Shown here piece after piece: positions 37,299 to 47,934 of a stretch of 64,000 bases of DNA. The notes below the pieces were generated by a model. It worked only from the letters and a program-made list of their open reading frames with translations, ran no database searches and was not told the DNA's origin. This DNA is from Icerya purchasi (lineage: Eukaryota; Arthropoda; Insecta; Hemiptera; Monophlebidae), in the NCBI GenBank assembly GCA_039619475.1, contig CM077116.1:251706440-251770439 (forward strand), given 5' to 3'. Position numbers and translations under genes: made by a program. The number at the start of each line of letters is the position of its first letter. Position 1 is the stretch's first letter.

Positions 37299-38741
37299 AG
37301 AACTTCATACGTAAATAATATATGAAATGCTAATACAACGATTCAGAATACACAAAAAGATCAAATGGAATTTAAAAATTCCGGAACCGTGTACAAGCAG
37401 GCAGTCTAAAAAGGTCTTCGAAATGTCTATCTTTGAGAGATCCGATTGGCCGGCAAATAACCTACGGCAAGTCGATCTACGGCGAAATAAACGTTCCCCC
37501 TGTTATGCGCACGTCATTTGTATGTTTTAAAAATCGTACTATTATCTGACGGCATTAAGTGTTTTTACGTGCTTATGAAGAAATGTCCATAAATTAACGC
37601 TGTAATATAATGTAATTTATTGTTTAACAAAAATTAGTATGAAGTATTTATTTCAATCACCTACATCCTCTTGTTTAGATGCAGTTTTTGTAAGAATAAT
37701 TTTAAATTTCGTAAAATTATTTGATTTGATTTTTTCCATCATGCAATAAGTCGGACAGATGATTCTACTGTACTCTAATGTACAAGAATTTTAAATTTTC
37801 CAAAAAAAAAAAAGAAAAAAAAAACAATACAAATTACCCGCGGTTACTTCTAGTTTTAATCGTGTAAACGAATAGACAATTTACTACATCATATGTACAG
37901 AATTGAAAAGTTTCTGTCAATTGTTTTTCCTCCAACATATTCAGTAAAACATGGCTTTAGCAGTAGTGCGATTACGAATTTATCAGCAAAGAAAAGAAAC
38001 TGATTGTAAAAAAAAAACTAATTTCGATGATTTAAGGGTGTTATTGAAAACAATGGAACCGAATAATTATTTTTGGGGTTGCTTTCTAAATCCAATTTCT
38101 ATGCCTAATCCAATTAAGTGCGTTTTTTTTTTTTTGTTTTTTTTTCTTTTACATTAATTTATATGACCTCTATTTTCTCTCGAAAGTTACCAACGTAATT
38201 CTGTTATTTATCAATTATATTTTTTTCCTTATGATCTCTGTGGCTTCTCTACTATTAAATATAATAATTACTTAACAATAATCGGAGGAAAATGACCGTT
38301 CTTTGATAGTTCGGAATATGGAAACGATAATTATCTAAAAACATCCACTATTCACTTTTTATTGATAAAAATTTATAAGCGTGATATGTCAGGCACTTTT
38401 TAAAGAAAAATTTTCATTTTTAAAGATAATATACTTGCTATGCGCATAAAAATTCATACATTTAATGTGATAATGAATTTATAGGTTACCTGAAATAAAT
38501 AAAACCGATTAATTGAAATGTTATTACGTGCGTGTATAAAATATGTGGATAATTTTTAGACAACTTTTTAAGAAACAATTTTGCTTATTTCGAATATTTC
38601 TATTAAAATAATAAGTCAAAAATCAACGAACCTGCTTTATTGTTTTTCTTTGTTGTTTTTTTGTATACATATATTATTCACGCGCGTACGCACACACACT
38701 CACATATACACGTACACTTTTATATATATATATATATATAT
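37299..38741. other. AT-rich intergenic DNA
   Basis: No gene recognised. It contains A-runs near 37,801-37,823 and poly-T near 38,126-38,150, and ends in CA- and TA-rich microsatellite sequence (38,690-38,741) that abuts the next repeat. Confidence 0.5.
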
Positions 38742-39600
38742 AACTCGGCCATTTTGACCTCGTAAGGGTCTGTGCCCTTTGACCCCTCTTGCTTTCATTT
38801 CTGTCTCTTTCTCTTCTATACTTTGTATAAAATTATCAAAATTTACAACGTAATTCTTACTAGCGTCAACACAAAAAAAATAACAATCAGAAAAATCCTA
38901 TCCTAACATTTAACTTTCATTTTATAAAATTAGGACATGTTTTCGTTACAAAATCTAATAGGGGCCGGCTTAAAGTCAGTAAAAATGAAAATATAACAAA
39001 CGTCACATAAAATTGGGCCATTTTTTGGGACATTTTTCTAATGAGGTCCCGCCTAAGAATTAGGTTGTAATTAATAGGCGAGCCCCCATTAGAAAAATGG
39101 ACCAATTTTATGTGACGTTTGTTATATTGTAATTTTTACCGACTTCGAAAAAAAAGAAGGTTATACGTTCGTTGCGTATGCTTTTTTTTTTTTTTTTTGT
39201 TCGCGCATAGCTCATATTTATGTAGACCGATTTTGCTGATTCTTTGTCCGCAATTCAAGTTTGCGTTCAGTGGTGGTTTTCGTTTTTGGAAACATAATGA
39301 ATACATTTATTCTTACTATGCAAGGTTGATGAATAAGAAGTCCCACCCCATTGAGGGAGAAGCATGTAAAGACTATGTTGCTAATTTAATAATATCACGG
39401 AAAAGCAAAAAAAAAGTATTATTTATATTTCTTGTAATATGTTAAGTTGTTTCGGTAGTTTAATAAAATTTATTTTCTTTTTATTATATAAAATTGGGAC
39501 AGTTTTTTTCGTTATAAAATCTAATGGGGGCCGGCCTTAGAATTACGTTGTAAATGTTGATAATTTTATACAAAGTATAGAAGAGAAAGAAACAGTGCGA
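38742..39600. repeat. Composite foldback repeat including 'AACTCGGCC' family copy 2
   Basis: The left part (38,742-39,075) is the second copy of the repeat at 11,867-12,144, again preceded by (TA)n. Its segment TTCTCTTCTATACTTTGTAT (from about 38,808) recurs in reverse complement near 39,565-39,590, and a TCTAAT-GGGGCCGGC segment recurs in direct orientation at about 38,950 and 39,520. At the centre is a tight hairpin: 38,990-39,055 pairs with 39,060-39,125 (arms share AACAAACGTCACATAAAATT). Right of the hairpin is a segment starting TACCGACTTCGAAAAAAAAG that resembles 51,430. There is no protein-coding capacity. Confidence 0.75.
39130..39300 (+). repeat. 'ACCGACTTC' repeat, copy 1
   Basis: Begins TTTACCGACTTCGAAAAAAA and contains GTAGACCGATTTTGCTGATT. 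The same order of landmarks, AACCGACTTCAAAAAAGGAG then GATGAACCGATTTTAATGAT, is seen at 51,430-51,600. Similar ACCGACTTCAAAAAAGGAGG sequences are, to my recollection, widespread in arthropod genomes. Its element class is not certain. Confidence 0.55.
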
Positions 39601-39737
39601 TAACGCGGCATTACATGTTCAGTATGCGCATTGAAGTGGAATGATTGTTGAAGGAAGATAAGCTATATTATTTACGTTTCTCGTTTAGTATATATAAGTG
39701 TCTATAGATATCTATTATATAATTCAAACAGCTTGAA

Positions 39738-40560
39738 ATGCCAAAAAAAAGTAATGTACCTCCGCTGAAAATAGACATTCCAGGAAAATGAGTTCTCGCA
39801 GAAAGAAGTAATGACAGCATCCAAAATAGTAACAAAAAGAAAATTAAACAGAATGACAAGAACACGGCGCAATTACATACTGATGATGAACAATCGATAG
39901 ATGTTACGAGTGTTGCAAGAGAAATATGAAAACGAAGGCACTCCATAGAGTTTATATCCAAACAATATGAAGACATGAGAGAAATAAATCAGACTTTGTT
40001 AACCGAAATTTATGGGTTAAAAAATCAAATCGCCGTTCTCACAACGGAGACCCAAAAGAAGGATGAAGAGATAAAACAATTAACCCCGCTGGTTCATGAG
40101 TTACAACAATATAACCGTTTTGAAATTCACGGCGTTACGGAATGTGAAAATGAAATCCTTGTGACATAACCATAAAAATTCCCGGAAAACTCAATGTTCC
40201 AGTAAAAGAGGAAGATATTGTAGCAACCCATAGGCTACCTACCAAAAACAAGACTCGGCCTAGACCTATTATTATAGTGAGAACAAATAGGAAGCTGGCG
40301 GACAAGATGATAGAAAATAGAAGAAAGGCAGTTATTATGGATAAGAAAGTAAAAAACTCGGATAGTACTTCACAAATTTGTATACACAAAAACCTATCAC
40401 AGTTCTACAAAACGTTACATTGGCAAGCAAGGAAAAAAACTAAAGAAATGAATTACCAATATTGCTGGATAAAATGAGGAAAAATCTTTGCCAGGAAGAA
40501 TAAAAATTGCAATGCAAATTATATGTGAAGAGGATTTAGAAAATATTAAATAAAACGTTA
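39738..40560 (+). pseudogene. LINE ORF1 remnant (coiled coil + FP-type domain)
   Basis: Conceptual translation from ATG 39,738 gives MPKKSNVPPLKIDIPGK, then a stop and several more breaks. A heptad-rich coiled coil follows (LLTEIYGLKNQIAVLTTETQ, then KKDEEIKQLTPLVHELQQYN), then FEIHGVTE. After a frameshift near 40,165 come VPVKEEDIVATHRLP, RPRPIIVRTNRKLADKM and a C-terminal patch with NYQYCWIKNGKIFARKN. This coiled coil, EIxGxxE motif and FP25K-like C-terminal domain are typical of first-ORF nucleic-acid-binding proteins in several insect LINE groups. At least two stops and a frameshift show it is inactive. It lies directly upstream of a matching ORF2. Confidence 0.8.
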
Positions 40561-40929
40561 TCGAAATTTATCATAATAATAAAATAATAAGTAGTTTACT
40601 AGTATGGTAATGTTTTTCTGTGGTCTGTTACAATTAAATATGCTTTTACCGCGTTAATGGATAAAAGTAACGTACGGATATGCTTTACCGTATCTTATCA
40701 ATGCTCTCTCGCGTACGTTATTCCTTTTGTTATATTAACAAAGTATTATCAAAATGTATTATTAATTAATTGCCATTTCCATCGAAAATTCCCCGCATAG
40801 CACACTATTTCCTTTCCTAAAAATGAATACTGCAGCTATTAAATATAATATAGAAATAAGTAAAATGAAATATTTATGCCATAATTACGTTATTTATTTT
40901 CAGAATAACTATTATTATTATATAGATAA

Positions 40930-42663
40930 TGCTAAATAAATTTAAATTAAACGGAGTTAAAAAAAAAGAAAAATCACTTTTATGTATAACATGAAAGTTA
41001 AAAATAACTGGATAAACATAATAATAAACAAAGAGCATCCCGACATAATTGTTCCCCTGCGAAATAAATATTAAAAAAGACGAAATGGCAATTTATGGCA
41101 TAGAAGGGGGTATGGTACTGCGAAGGTAAGAGTAAACAGGAGACGTGGAAGAGCTGCGATGAACACAAATTAACTCATTGAAAGCACAAGTATGAATATG
41201 GAGCGGATAAGCTACGAGACAATTGGCTTAAAAATACGAGTAAAAAACGGAAGGGAATTAATTATCCTACGGAATTTATAGACCGCCAAATAGTAATAAA
41301 AAAGAATTCGTAAAAGAATTAAACGAAAACATTGAAAAATATATAGGGAATAAAAAATCAGTTATAAATATGGTGACATGAACATTAATCTGCTGGAAAA
41401 AACAGAATAGTAAATATAGGGACATGTTAGCAGGAAAAGGTTTCAAAGAAAATATTAATGTAATTACGCGGGAGGAAATAATTTTAGATAATTTAAGAGG
41501 ATATTCGTGCATAGATCATTTCTACACCAGACTAAAAAAATATATAAAGGAAAATGCTATTGTTACGGATAATAAGATAGCAGATCATTATACAATCATT
41601 TGTAAATTAGAAATAAAGGGATACTCATAACAGAAGAAATCAAAAAATCTAAATATATCGAAGAAAAACTGCAAAGCAAATTTAAAACAATCTATGAGAA
41701 ATGTAAAAACAAGTAGAAAACATATAGGAATTAAACAATGGATAACAAGTAATTTAATAAAGCTGATAAATAAGCGTGACAAATTATTTAAAAAATGGAA
41801 ATCTAACGTATGTAATAATGAATACAGAAAATAGTATAAACGGGTAAGGAATAAATTAAATAAGTTAATTAGAGAAAGGAAGAACAAGTTTTGTAAAATA
41901 CAACTAGAAGAAGAAGCGCAAGGAGATAAAAAAAAATTTGGGAAGTAATAAATGAAATAACAGGTAGAGGGAAAAATAGATCCAATGATGACAACATATT
42001 GACACATTTTAAAAATTGAACATTAACTCAGATTGTAATTAGTTTTGCTAATTTGTTTTTTGCACGGGAGTATACAAAATAAAACAAAAACATCACAGTT
42101 CAGTATGTCAGCATTTACACACAGAAAACATATGTAGCTGTAATAATTTAGAGGAAGTGTATAAATATAAGTATTCGGGTGTCACTGTTGACAACATGTT
42201 TAGATGGAAGAACATATAGATGGTGTTGCAAATAAATTGAGAAAAACGCTACCCAGTCTCTATCAAATGAAGAACTTTGTTATAAATACATCAACAAAAA
42301 TAATGGTTTTCAACGCATTATGTCAAACTCACTTGTATTATGGTATTACGGAATGGGAAGACGCGAATAATACGAAACTAAAGCAATTAAATTATTTACA
42401 GGATAAATGTTTGAAAGTCTGTGTGGGAAAAAAATATGAAACTCTCGCAAATGTAAATTCTTCGAATATTAGAAAAAGACATTTAATACTTACCCCGACG
42501 AAAATGATGCTTAAACGCAGTGTACTAATTAAATACCTAGCAAAAGAAATCAGTGTGTAACACCAAGAAATAAATGTAATTACAGTTGGCGTAACGTTAG
42601 ACAATATGAATTTTAACACAGTAGACACGCTAATAAACATGTATTAAACTACAACAAATGGTT
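40930..42663 (+). pseudogene. LINE ORF2 remnant (endonuclease, linker, RT C-terminus)
   Basis: From about 40,930 a broken frame shows an APE-type endonuclease: NKEHPDIIV, IYRPPNSNKKEFVKELNENI, GDMNINLLEK (catalytic GDxN), SCIDHFYTRLKK and IADHYTIICKLE (catalytic DH). A linker follows with YKRVRNKLNKLIRERKNKF. The catalytic RT core is absent: the sequence passes within about 120 bases (42,000-42,120) to the RT C-terminal region with YKYSGVTVDNMFRWK, HIDGVANKLRKTLPSLYQMK, THLYYGITEWEDANN and LQDKCLKVCVGK. Frameshifts occur near 41,372 and 42,203, with many stops elsewhere. Together with ORF1 this is one decayed LINE, perhaps CR1/L2-like. It ends where the piggyBac-like element begins. Confidence 0.82.
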
Positions 42664-42667
42664 CTAA

Positions 42668-44363
42668 CCCTTTGACTACTGATTATTAGATTTTTAAACT
42701 TTTTCACTAGTTTCGCTTTTTCCTGTTTAGGCACGTCTTTTTTAGTTCAGAAACGAAGGAACACAATTTTTCGATCAGGGGGAAGGGGCAAAACAGGCGG
42801 GACATATATGTCCCGGTGGTATTTTATGGCTGGTCACGTTTGGGTCACTGGTATTTTTCTTTCCCAATAAAAGGTAAGTAAACCGCAAAAAAAAAAAAAA
42901 ACAGAATTTTATTTAAATACAAGTAAACTGAATAGACATAAAAATACAAAACTATATTCCAATCAAAAACAAAACTGAGGAATCAGAAAATTATCTATAA
43001 AGTGTGATAAGGTGTGAAACATTATGTGCACAAAGGAACGTTGCATTGTGTGCATATCAACTTTGTTCTTTTCTCAATGCCATTTTGTGAGCACCGTAAA
43101 CATCGTCGGGAGATGTCCGTCTACATTATGCAATAGTCGTGCTCGTTTTGAGGGCCTCTCTTATCTGGCCCGACGTTTGACTGTACAATGTTGTTTTCCA
43201 TGCACAGTCAGTGATTCTGCAAGTGGAACCAAGAATTGGAGCAACTTATTTTTTTTCTTGTGTAAATCTCTATGGATGATCTATACAGCAACCATGAGAA
43301 GGCGATAGAAAACTTTTTTCCACCATTTTAAAGACTTTCTTCCAAAGTCGTACAGGTTAACTTCTGGTCTGATAAATCTACACCACCCATATAGCGGTTG
43401 TAGAACTTGACCTTAGTTGGACAAGGTACCTCCAAATATGTCCCGTCCTTCTGTTTTCTGGTAGCAGTCATTGAGGTAGAACTGTGACAGTTGCTTGCAG
43501 CAGTCATGAAATCTTTGCTGTCCTGCCAGCTGTTCGCTAAAACCCCATCTGCTGAAATCCTCAGTTGACATTCTCCTTTTTTCAATTTCCTCGTGAATTT
43601 GGGTACATTTTTACGATTGGAAATCAATGTACCAACAGCGGGTTGTTGTAATGTTTGCAAAAGACTGGTACCGGTAAAGAAACGGTCAAAATAAATTTAT
43701 CGATAGTTATTCGTCAAATGACTAAACTAGAAACGAACTATAAAGTAGCGACAGTGTACACATCAATATGAACTGTAAAGGAGCAGAATGAATTGATGCC
43801 AGTAATTTGAAAATTTCAATCTACAACTCAACCGTTCTATGTTATACCATAAGCATTTATTTTAAATAAAGTCGTAGATTAAAAACAAATTTAGGTTAAA
43901 ATAAATACTATCAGCTCTTACACAAAAATAAATGCGAGTAACATTTATCAATAGAATTTTTTGCTCTGTATTACAATTCAATCTAAATGAATAAATAAAA
44001 CGTAATCAAAGATTAGTTTGTGACATACGATTTTGATAATTTCATTATTTTTACTTACCAACAAAACTAAGTAACTGGAAAAATACACAAAAGAAGCTGT
44101 CAGAATTTTTAGCAACTATTTGTCGTCAACACAAACCAAGAATGCGAAAAACACAACAATAAATTGATAGCTTATCATAGATGAGCGCTAACCATTCCTG
44201 TAGTGAGTAGATACTAGCATCTAGCGGTGTTTAGTGGAGCTATAGATTCTAGGGAACACGAAAAACCAGTGGGACAGTCGTATATCGGTTTTCAATGTGA
44301 ATTCAGCCATTTTGTGGTTCTTGGGCACCTACTGGGACATATGGCCCAATGCTAGTCCAGGAG
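42668..44363 (-). mobile_element. piggyBac-like DNA transposon, defective
   Basis: The right end is followed by TTAA (44,364-44,367) and the left end is preceded by CTAA (42,664-42,667), one change from the TTAA target of piggyBac elements. The ends are imperfect inverted repeats: the left reads CCCTTTGACTACT and the complement of the right reads CTCCTGGACTAGC. A subterminal motif, GGGACATAT followed by GTCCC- or GGCCC-like bases, is found near both ends. Inside, on the minus strand, is a broken piggyBac transposase 3' portion. Element length is about 1.7 kb, shorter than an intact autonomous copy, so an internal deletion is likely. Confidence 0.85.
43030..43700 (-). pseudogene. piggyBac transposase C-terminal remnant
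   Basis: Minus-strand translation contains IYFDRFFTGTSLLQTLQ, VGTLISNRKNVPKF, YNRYMGGVDLSDQ (the conserved GGVDxxDQ of the piggyBac catalytic domain), and SLKWWKKVFYRLLMVAV. A cysteine-rich C-terminus follows with RRCLRCSQNG and CTQCNVPLCT, the zinc-finger-like tail typical of the family. Stops and frameshifts after GGVD (near 43,328), after MVAV, and within the tail interrupt the frame. The N-terminal two-thirds of the transposase is not recognisable between here and the right end. It catalyses cut-and-paste transposition at TTAA sites in intact relatives; this copy cannot. Confidence 0.9.
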
Positions 44364-44387
44364 TTAATAAAGTTAATTAATAATATA

Positions 44388-44500
44388 AAAGTAAAGTAAA
44401 GTGAGTCCCATACCCTTAATAAGGTATTATGGATTGTGAAGTTAAGCTTTCCATAATGGTACTAAGTCCAACGGCACTAATGAGATTAGGGGGGCCAGTT
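44388..44500 (-). mobile_element. SINE family B, truncated copy
   Basis: Minus-strand 3' part of the family seen complete at 15,343-15,607. Shared segments are GTCCCATA, TTATGGATTGTGAAGTTAAG, CATAATGGTACTAAG and GGGGCCAGTT, in the same order, with the same TTTAC tail next to a run of AAGTAAAGTAAAG on the plus strand. The tRNA-like head is absent; sequence continues into (TA)n at 44,505. Confidence 0.8.
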
Positions 44501-44792
44501 CGTATATATATATATATTTATATAAGTTAGTCTGTAAAAGTTTATATGGGTACATCACTACTTAAGGCTTACTTTGTTTCTGATGATATGTCAGAGATAG
44601 ATATTAAATGGTTTAAACTTAAATAGTTATAGATGAATAATGATAAGTTATAGAAACTAAGTATGTAATATTTATTTATTAAAAAAATATACTCATGTGT
44701 ATTTATTTTGGGAACCCGCCGACAAGTCAACTGACTTGGTGGGCACTAAGATATCGCACATGGTTTGAAAAAAAAAATATATATATATGTAT

Positions 44793-44839
44793 AAGCAAGA
44801 AAGGGGCACAGCCACTTACAAGGCCAAAATTACCGAGTT
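44793..44839 (-). repeat. Dispersed repeat 'AACTCGGCC' family, copy 3 (fragment)
   Basis: Reverse complement of the left end of copies at 11,867 and 38,742: AACTCGG, then ATTTTGGCCTTGTAAG, then a GGCTGTGCCCC segment and a GCTT end. It again lies beside (TA)/(ATGT) simple repeat sequence on both sides. Confidence 0.7.
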
Positions 44840-46454
44840 ATGTATATGTATGTAAACTAGCTGTTAACCGCATCTTTGCCCGCTTGGATACATTTCTTTT
44901 TATCACTGCTTTCACCTTTTAATTGGGATCTTTAGAATTTTATCAATCCCATACTATTTATTTATTCAATAAACTCTACTTATTTAACCATTCGCTTCTA
45001 TGGGCTTGAAATATAAACGATTATTATTTTTCTGTTTTTAATTAAAATTTATATGTAAACAAAATACATACACCATCCCCATCTATTTATTTTACATTAT
45101 GAGGAATCGTTGTATCATTAATACATATTAATTCCAAAGTCATAATTACAGTGAATATATGTATAAATCAATTTCTAAACAAAAAAATTAAAATTAAACA
45201 CATAAAAGCGAAAATTAAAGTAAATAATAATTATTGAATAAACAAATATGGCATATAAAAATATAACATAAATTTACTAACTGATACATTTGCAGTAGAC
45301 ATAAATAATTACCTGAATCGTTGGAAATAATACATGTCGAATAATTCAAAAACAAAAAAAATAGAAAAGCTAACTATTGTGTTTGCCAGTAACTACACAG
45401 ACTGTAGTAGCAAAAATAAATAAAAAGTAGTAAAAAATAATTAAAAAGGTAATTAAAATTTTTTTAGTAAACGCAGGAGTTATATAGCACAGCAGTTTTG
45501 CATGGTCAGGTATAAAACATATGGTTTTAAACGATTAAAAACAGCAAATGTAACAAACGAAACTTACTAAAACAAAATAATTTCCATGTAAACGATAAGA
45601 GAGGAATATGCAGATCGAAACAAATTTGAAACGAATGCAGAAAATGTAGAAAAGAATTGAAAATGATGTTTTTTAAAAATTGTCTACTAATTAAGAAAAG
45701 AAAAAGAAAAAAAATGTTATAAATGTGCATTTTAGTTTAAAAATGGAGTATTGATTGATATTTATCTCTTTCCTAATTCTATTTATATTTTCTGAAGTCG
45801 TTTTAATGGCCGGATTAATTCTTTTTAACTTAAAAATTGTTGAAACATATATAACACCTTTCCGCTTCATGACAGGCAGACGAAAATGATTAACCGTAGT
45901 GTAATAGAAACAGTTTAATTTTTCAGTTATTAATAGTAATATATGCTGTTCCTGTACGGAATAAACACCATATTATCTAGGCTGTTTTTAAATGTTGAAC
46001 AAACCAGAGGGAAGAAACTAAATTGGAAAATAAAACATATTGTTAAAAATCACTCAAGAGAAAAAAAAACACCCTAATCAAATTAAAACACCATATGTAT
46101 ATGCAATTATTACTCATAAAAAAGAAATTTACGAAGGAAGTTACACGAATTATACGCCATCTATCGGTGACAATTAAAAGTGAAGTTTTAATTCGCTTTT
46201 TACTTAGCAAACAAATTGTATAAATAATAATAGAAAAAAGGAAGTTTCCGAATAGAAATTTTAAGAACACTTTAAAATAATTTTCAATAATATCTGATGT
46301 GAAAAAGAGATGTGCTAATAGTTGTCATTGATATAGGAGCGGTAAATGAATTCAGTAAATAAGAAAATAAGAATTTAAGGGTAACTATCAAAAAAGTGGT
46401 ATTAAAAATAGCTCTTCATAAATTACTTAATGTGGAACTGACAAAAATTTAAAA
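44840..46454. other. AT-rich intergenic DNA
   Basis: Extremely AT-rich, without recognisable gene or element ends. A CGCCATCTATCGGTG motif at 46,155-46,169 also occurs (with one change) at 17,680-17,694. Confidence 0.5.
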
Positions 46455-47934
46455 ATAAACTCTTTGATTATCGTTCTAAATTCGATTACTGTTCCTTTAT
46501 CTACGGTTGTGCCTTAAAATCACTTCTTTCCAAGCTGTATATAATCCAAAATTCTCTTGGTGCTCTTAGATCTTCTCCAATACCAGCAGTTTTCGCCTAG
46601 TCAAACTCGCCTCCCCTTTTCATCCGCAGATCCTATTTAGGATATCGCTTCTTCTGTAAACGCTTACCGTTATCATTCTCTAGACGTATTCCTTCATACC
46701 TTTCTATTCTGCAAAACTGGCGCATTAATCCTAAGAAAATTCCTATCCTAGCCCACATTGCTTTGTGGTTGAATTTTTTTTTATCCTGTACAATTTCTTA
46801 TAATAATTTCCCTTACTTTTCTTTCAATTTTGCAGATCTCTCCAACCTCCCTATGTATTCTCCTTTCTTCTTCTCTCCAAATTCCTTTCTAATACAACAG
46901 TTATACAGGAATTCCACAGTTACATCACACCCCGTTTTCCTTCCCATATGGCTATTTTTACGGATAGCTCGAAGGGGCCTAATGGAGTTGGAGCTTCTTT
47001 CATCCTTCCGAACATAAATTTTTCCGAATCTTTTCGTCTCCCTTCTTTTTGTATTATCTTTACGGCCGAGCTAATGGCCATTCTACGTTCCATAATTTAT
47101 ATTTCCTTCCATCGACATTCTTCAAAATATTTAATTATCTCTGACTTCATGTGTGCTCTTAAAGCTATTTCCTCACATTTCCCCTCTCACTTCTCTGACT
47201 TTTTTATCCTCCGTATTTGCTCTCTCATTCACACTCTTTTCTTTTTCTATGCTATCCGTATTGATATGCTCAGTTTCCATCTCAGATCATGGTATCGGAT
47301 ATTTACGATTCCTCATAATTATTTGTTTTGTCTATCTGTTCAATCTATCTTTTTGCTAATCCGTGGTTCTTTTTTTTTTTTTTTCAATGCGTCGTTCTGT
47401 TGCCGTCTCCATTATTCAGACACGCTTTTAAGTCATACTTTATTGTCTTCCTTCATTTTCGTTTTTCGTTAGTATCCTCTCCGAATTGGCTTTCCCTTCT
47501 TCTAACAATAGTTCCTTTCACCTGATCGTTCAACCTAGTTTTCCTTCCAATCCGTGGTTCTTTGTGTTTTCTACACTTCGTTGTTTTCTTGTTGTCCCCA
47601 TTGCGTATTAGCCATTCTTTATTGCTTTCCTCCCGTTTTCGTTTTTTGTTGGTTTCCTCTCCGTATTTTCAATTTGCGATACTGATCACGTGTTTATTAA
47701 CTGTTCACCTTCTTCTGTTGAGCATTCTAAATACCACTTTTCCGCGATTTGTCCTCTACTCTGTATTGCACCTCTTATATCCCGCCTTTTCCTTCTCCAC
47801 ACATCATTTCCACTACTATTTGTTCCTTCCTATTGACGACATTTCATATTGTATAAAGATATAATTGATTTCTTTCTTTTCTAATTGTTTCTGAGTAAAG
47901 TGTCTGGCTGACGCCCCCCCCCCCCCCGCAAAAA
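46455..47934 (+). mobile_element. RNase H-bearing LINE, 3' part (copy 1)
   Basis: The 5' end enters in the RT C-terminal region (FDYCSFIYGCALKSLLSKLY, IIQNSLGALRSSP). It continues through a connection region to an RNase H domain: IFTDSSKGPNGVGASF, TAELMAILRSI and LIISDFMCALKAI carry the D, E and D metal-binding positions. The C-terminal patch contains DTDHVFINCSP in a shifted frame. Frameshifts and stops are frequent. The 3' end shares GTATAAAGATATAATTGATT with copy 2 and then ends in a C15 tract (47,913-47,927) followed by GC and a short A run. Non-LTR elements with RNase H belong to the I, R1, Loa and Outcast groups; I cannot assign the clade. Confidence 0.82.

Noticed and set aside
41588..42007. 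139-codon minus-strand frame
   Set aside because: Antisense shadow of the LINE ORF2 linker region.
46455..47934. Host RNase H gene
   Set aside because: RNase H here is preceded by RT-derived sequence, full of frame breaks, and repeated at two other places; it is LINE-derived.
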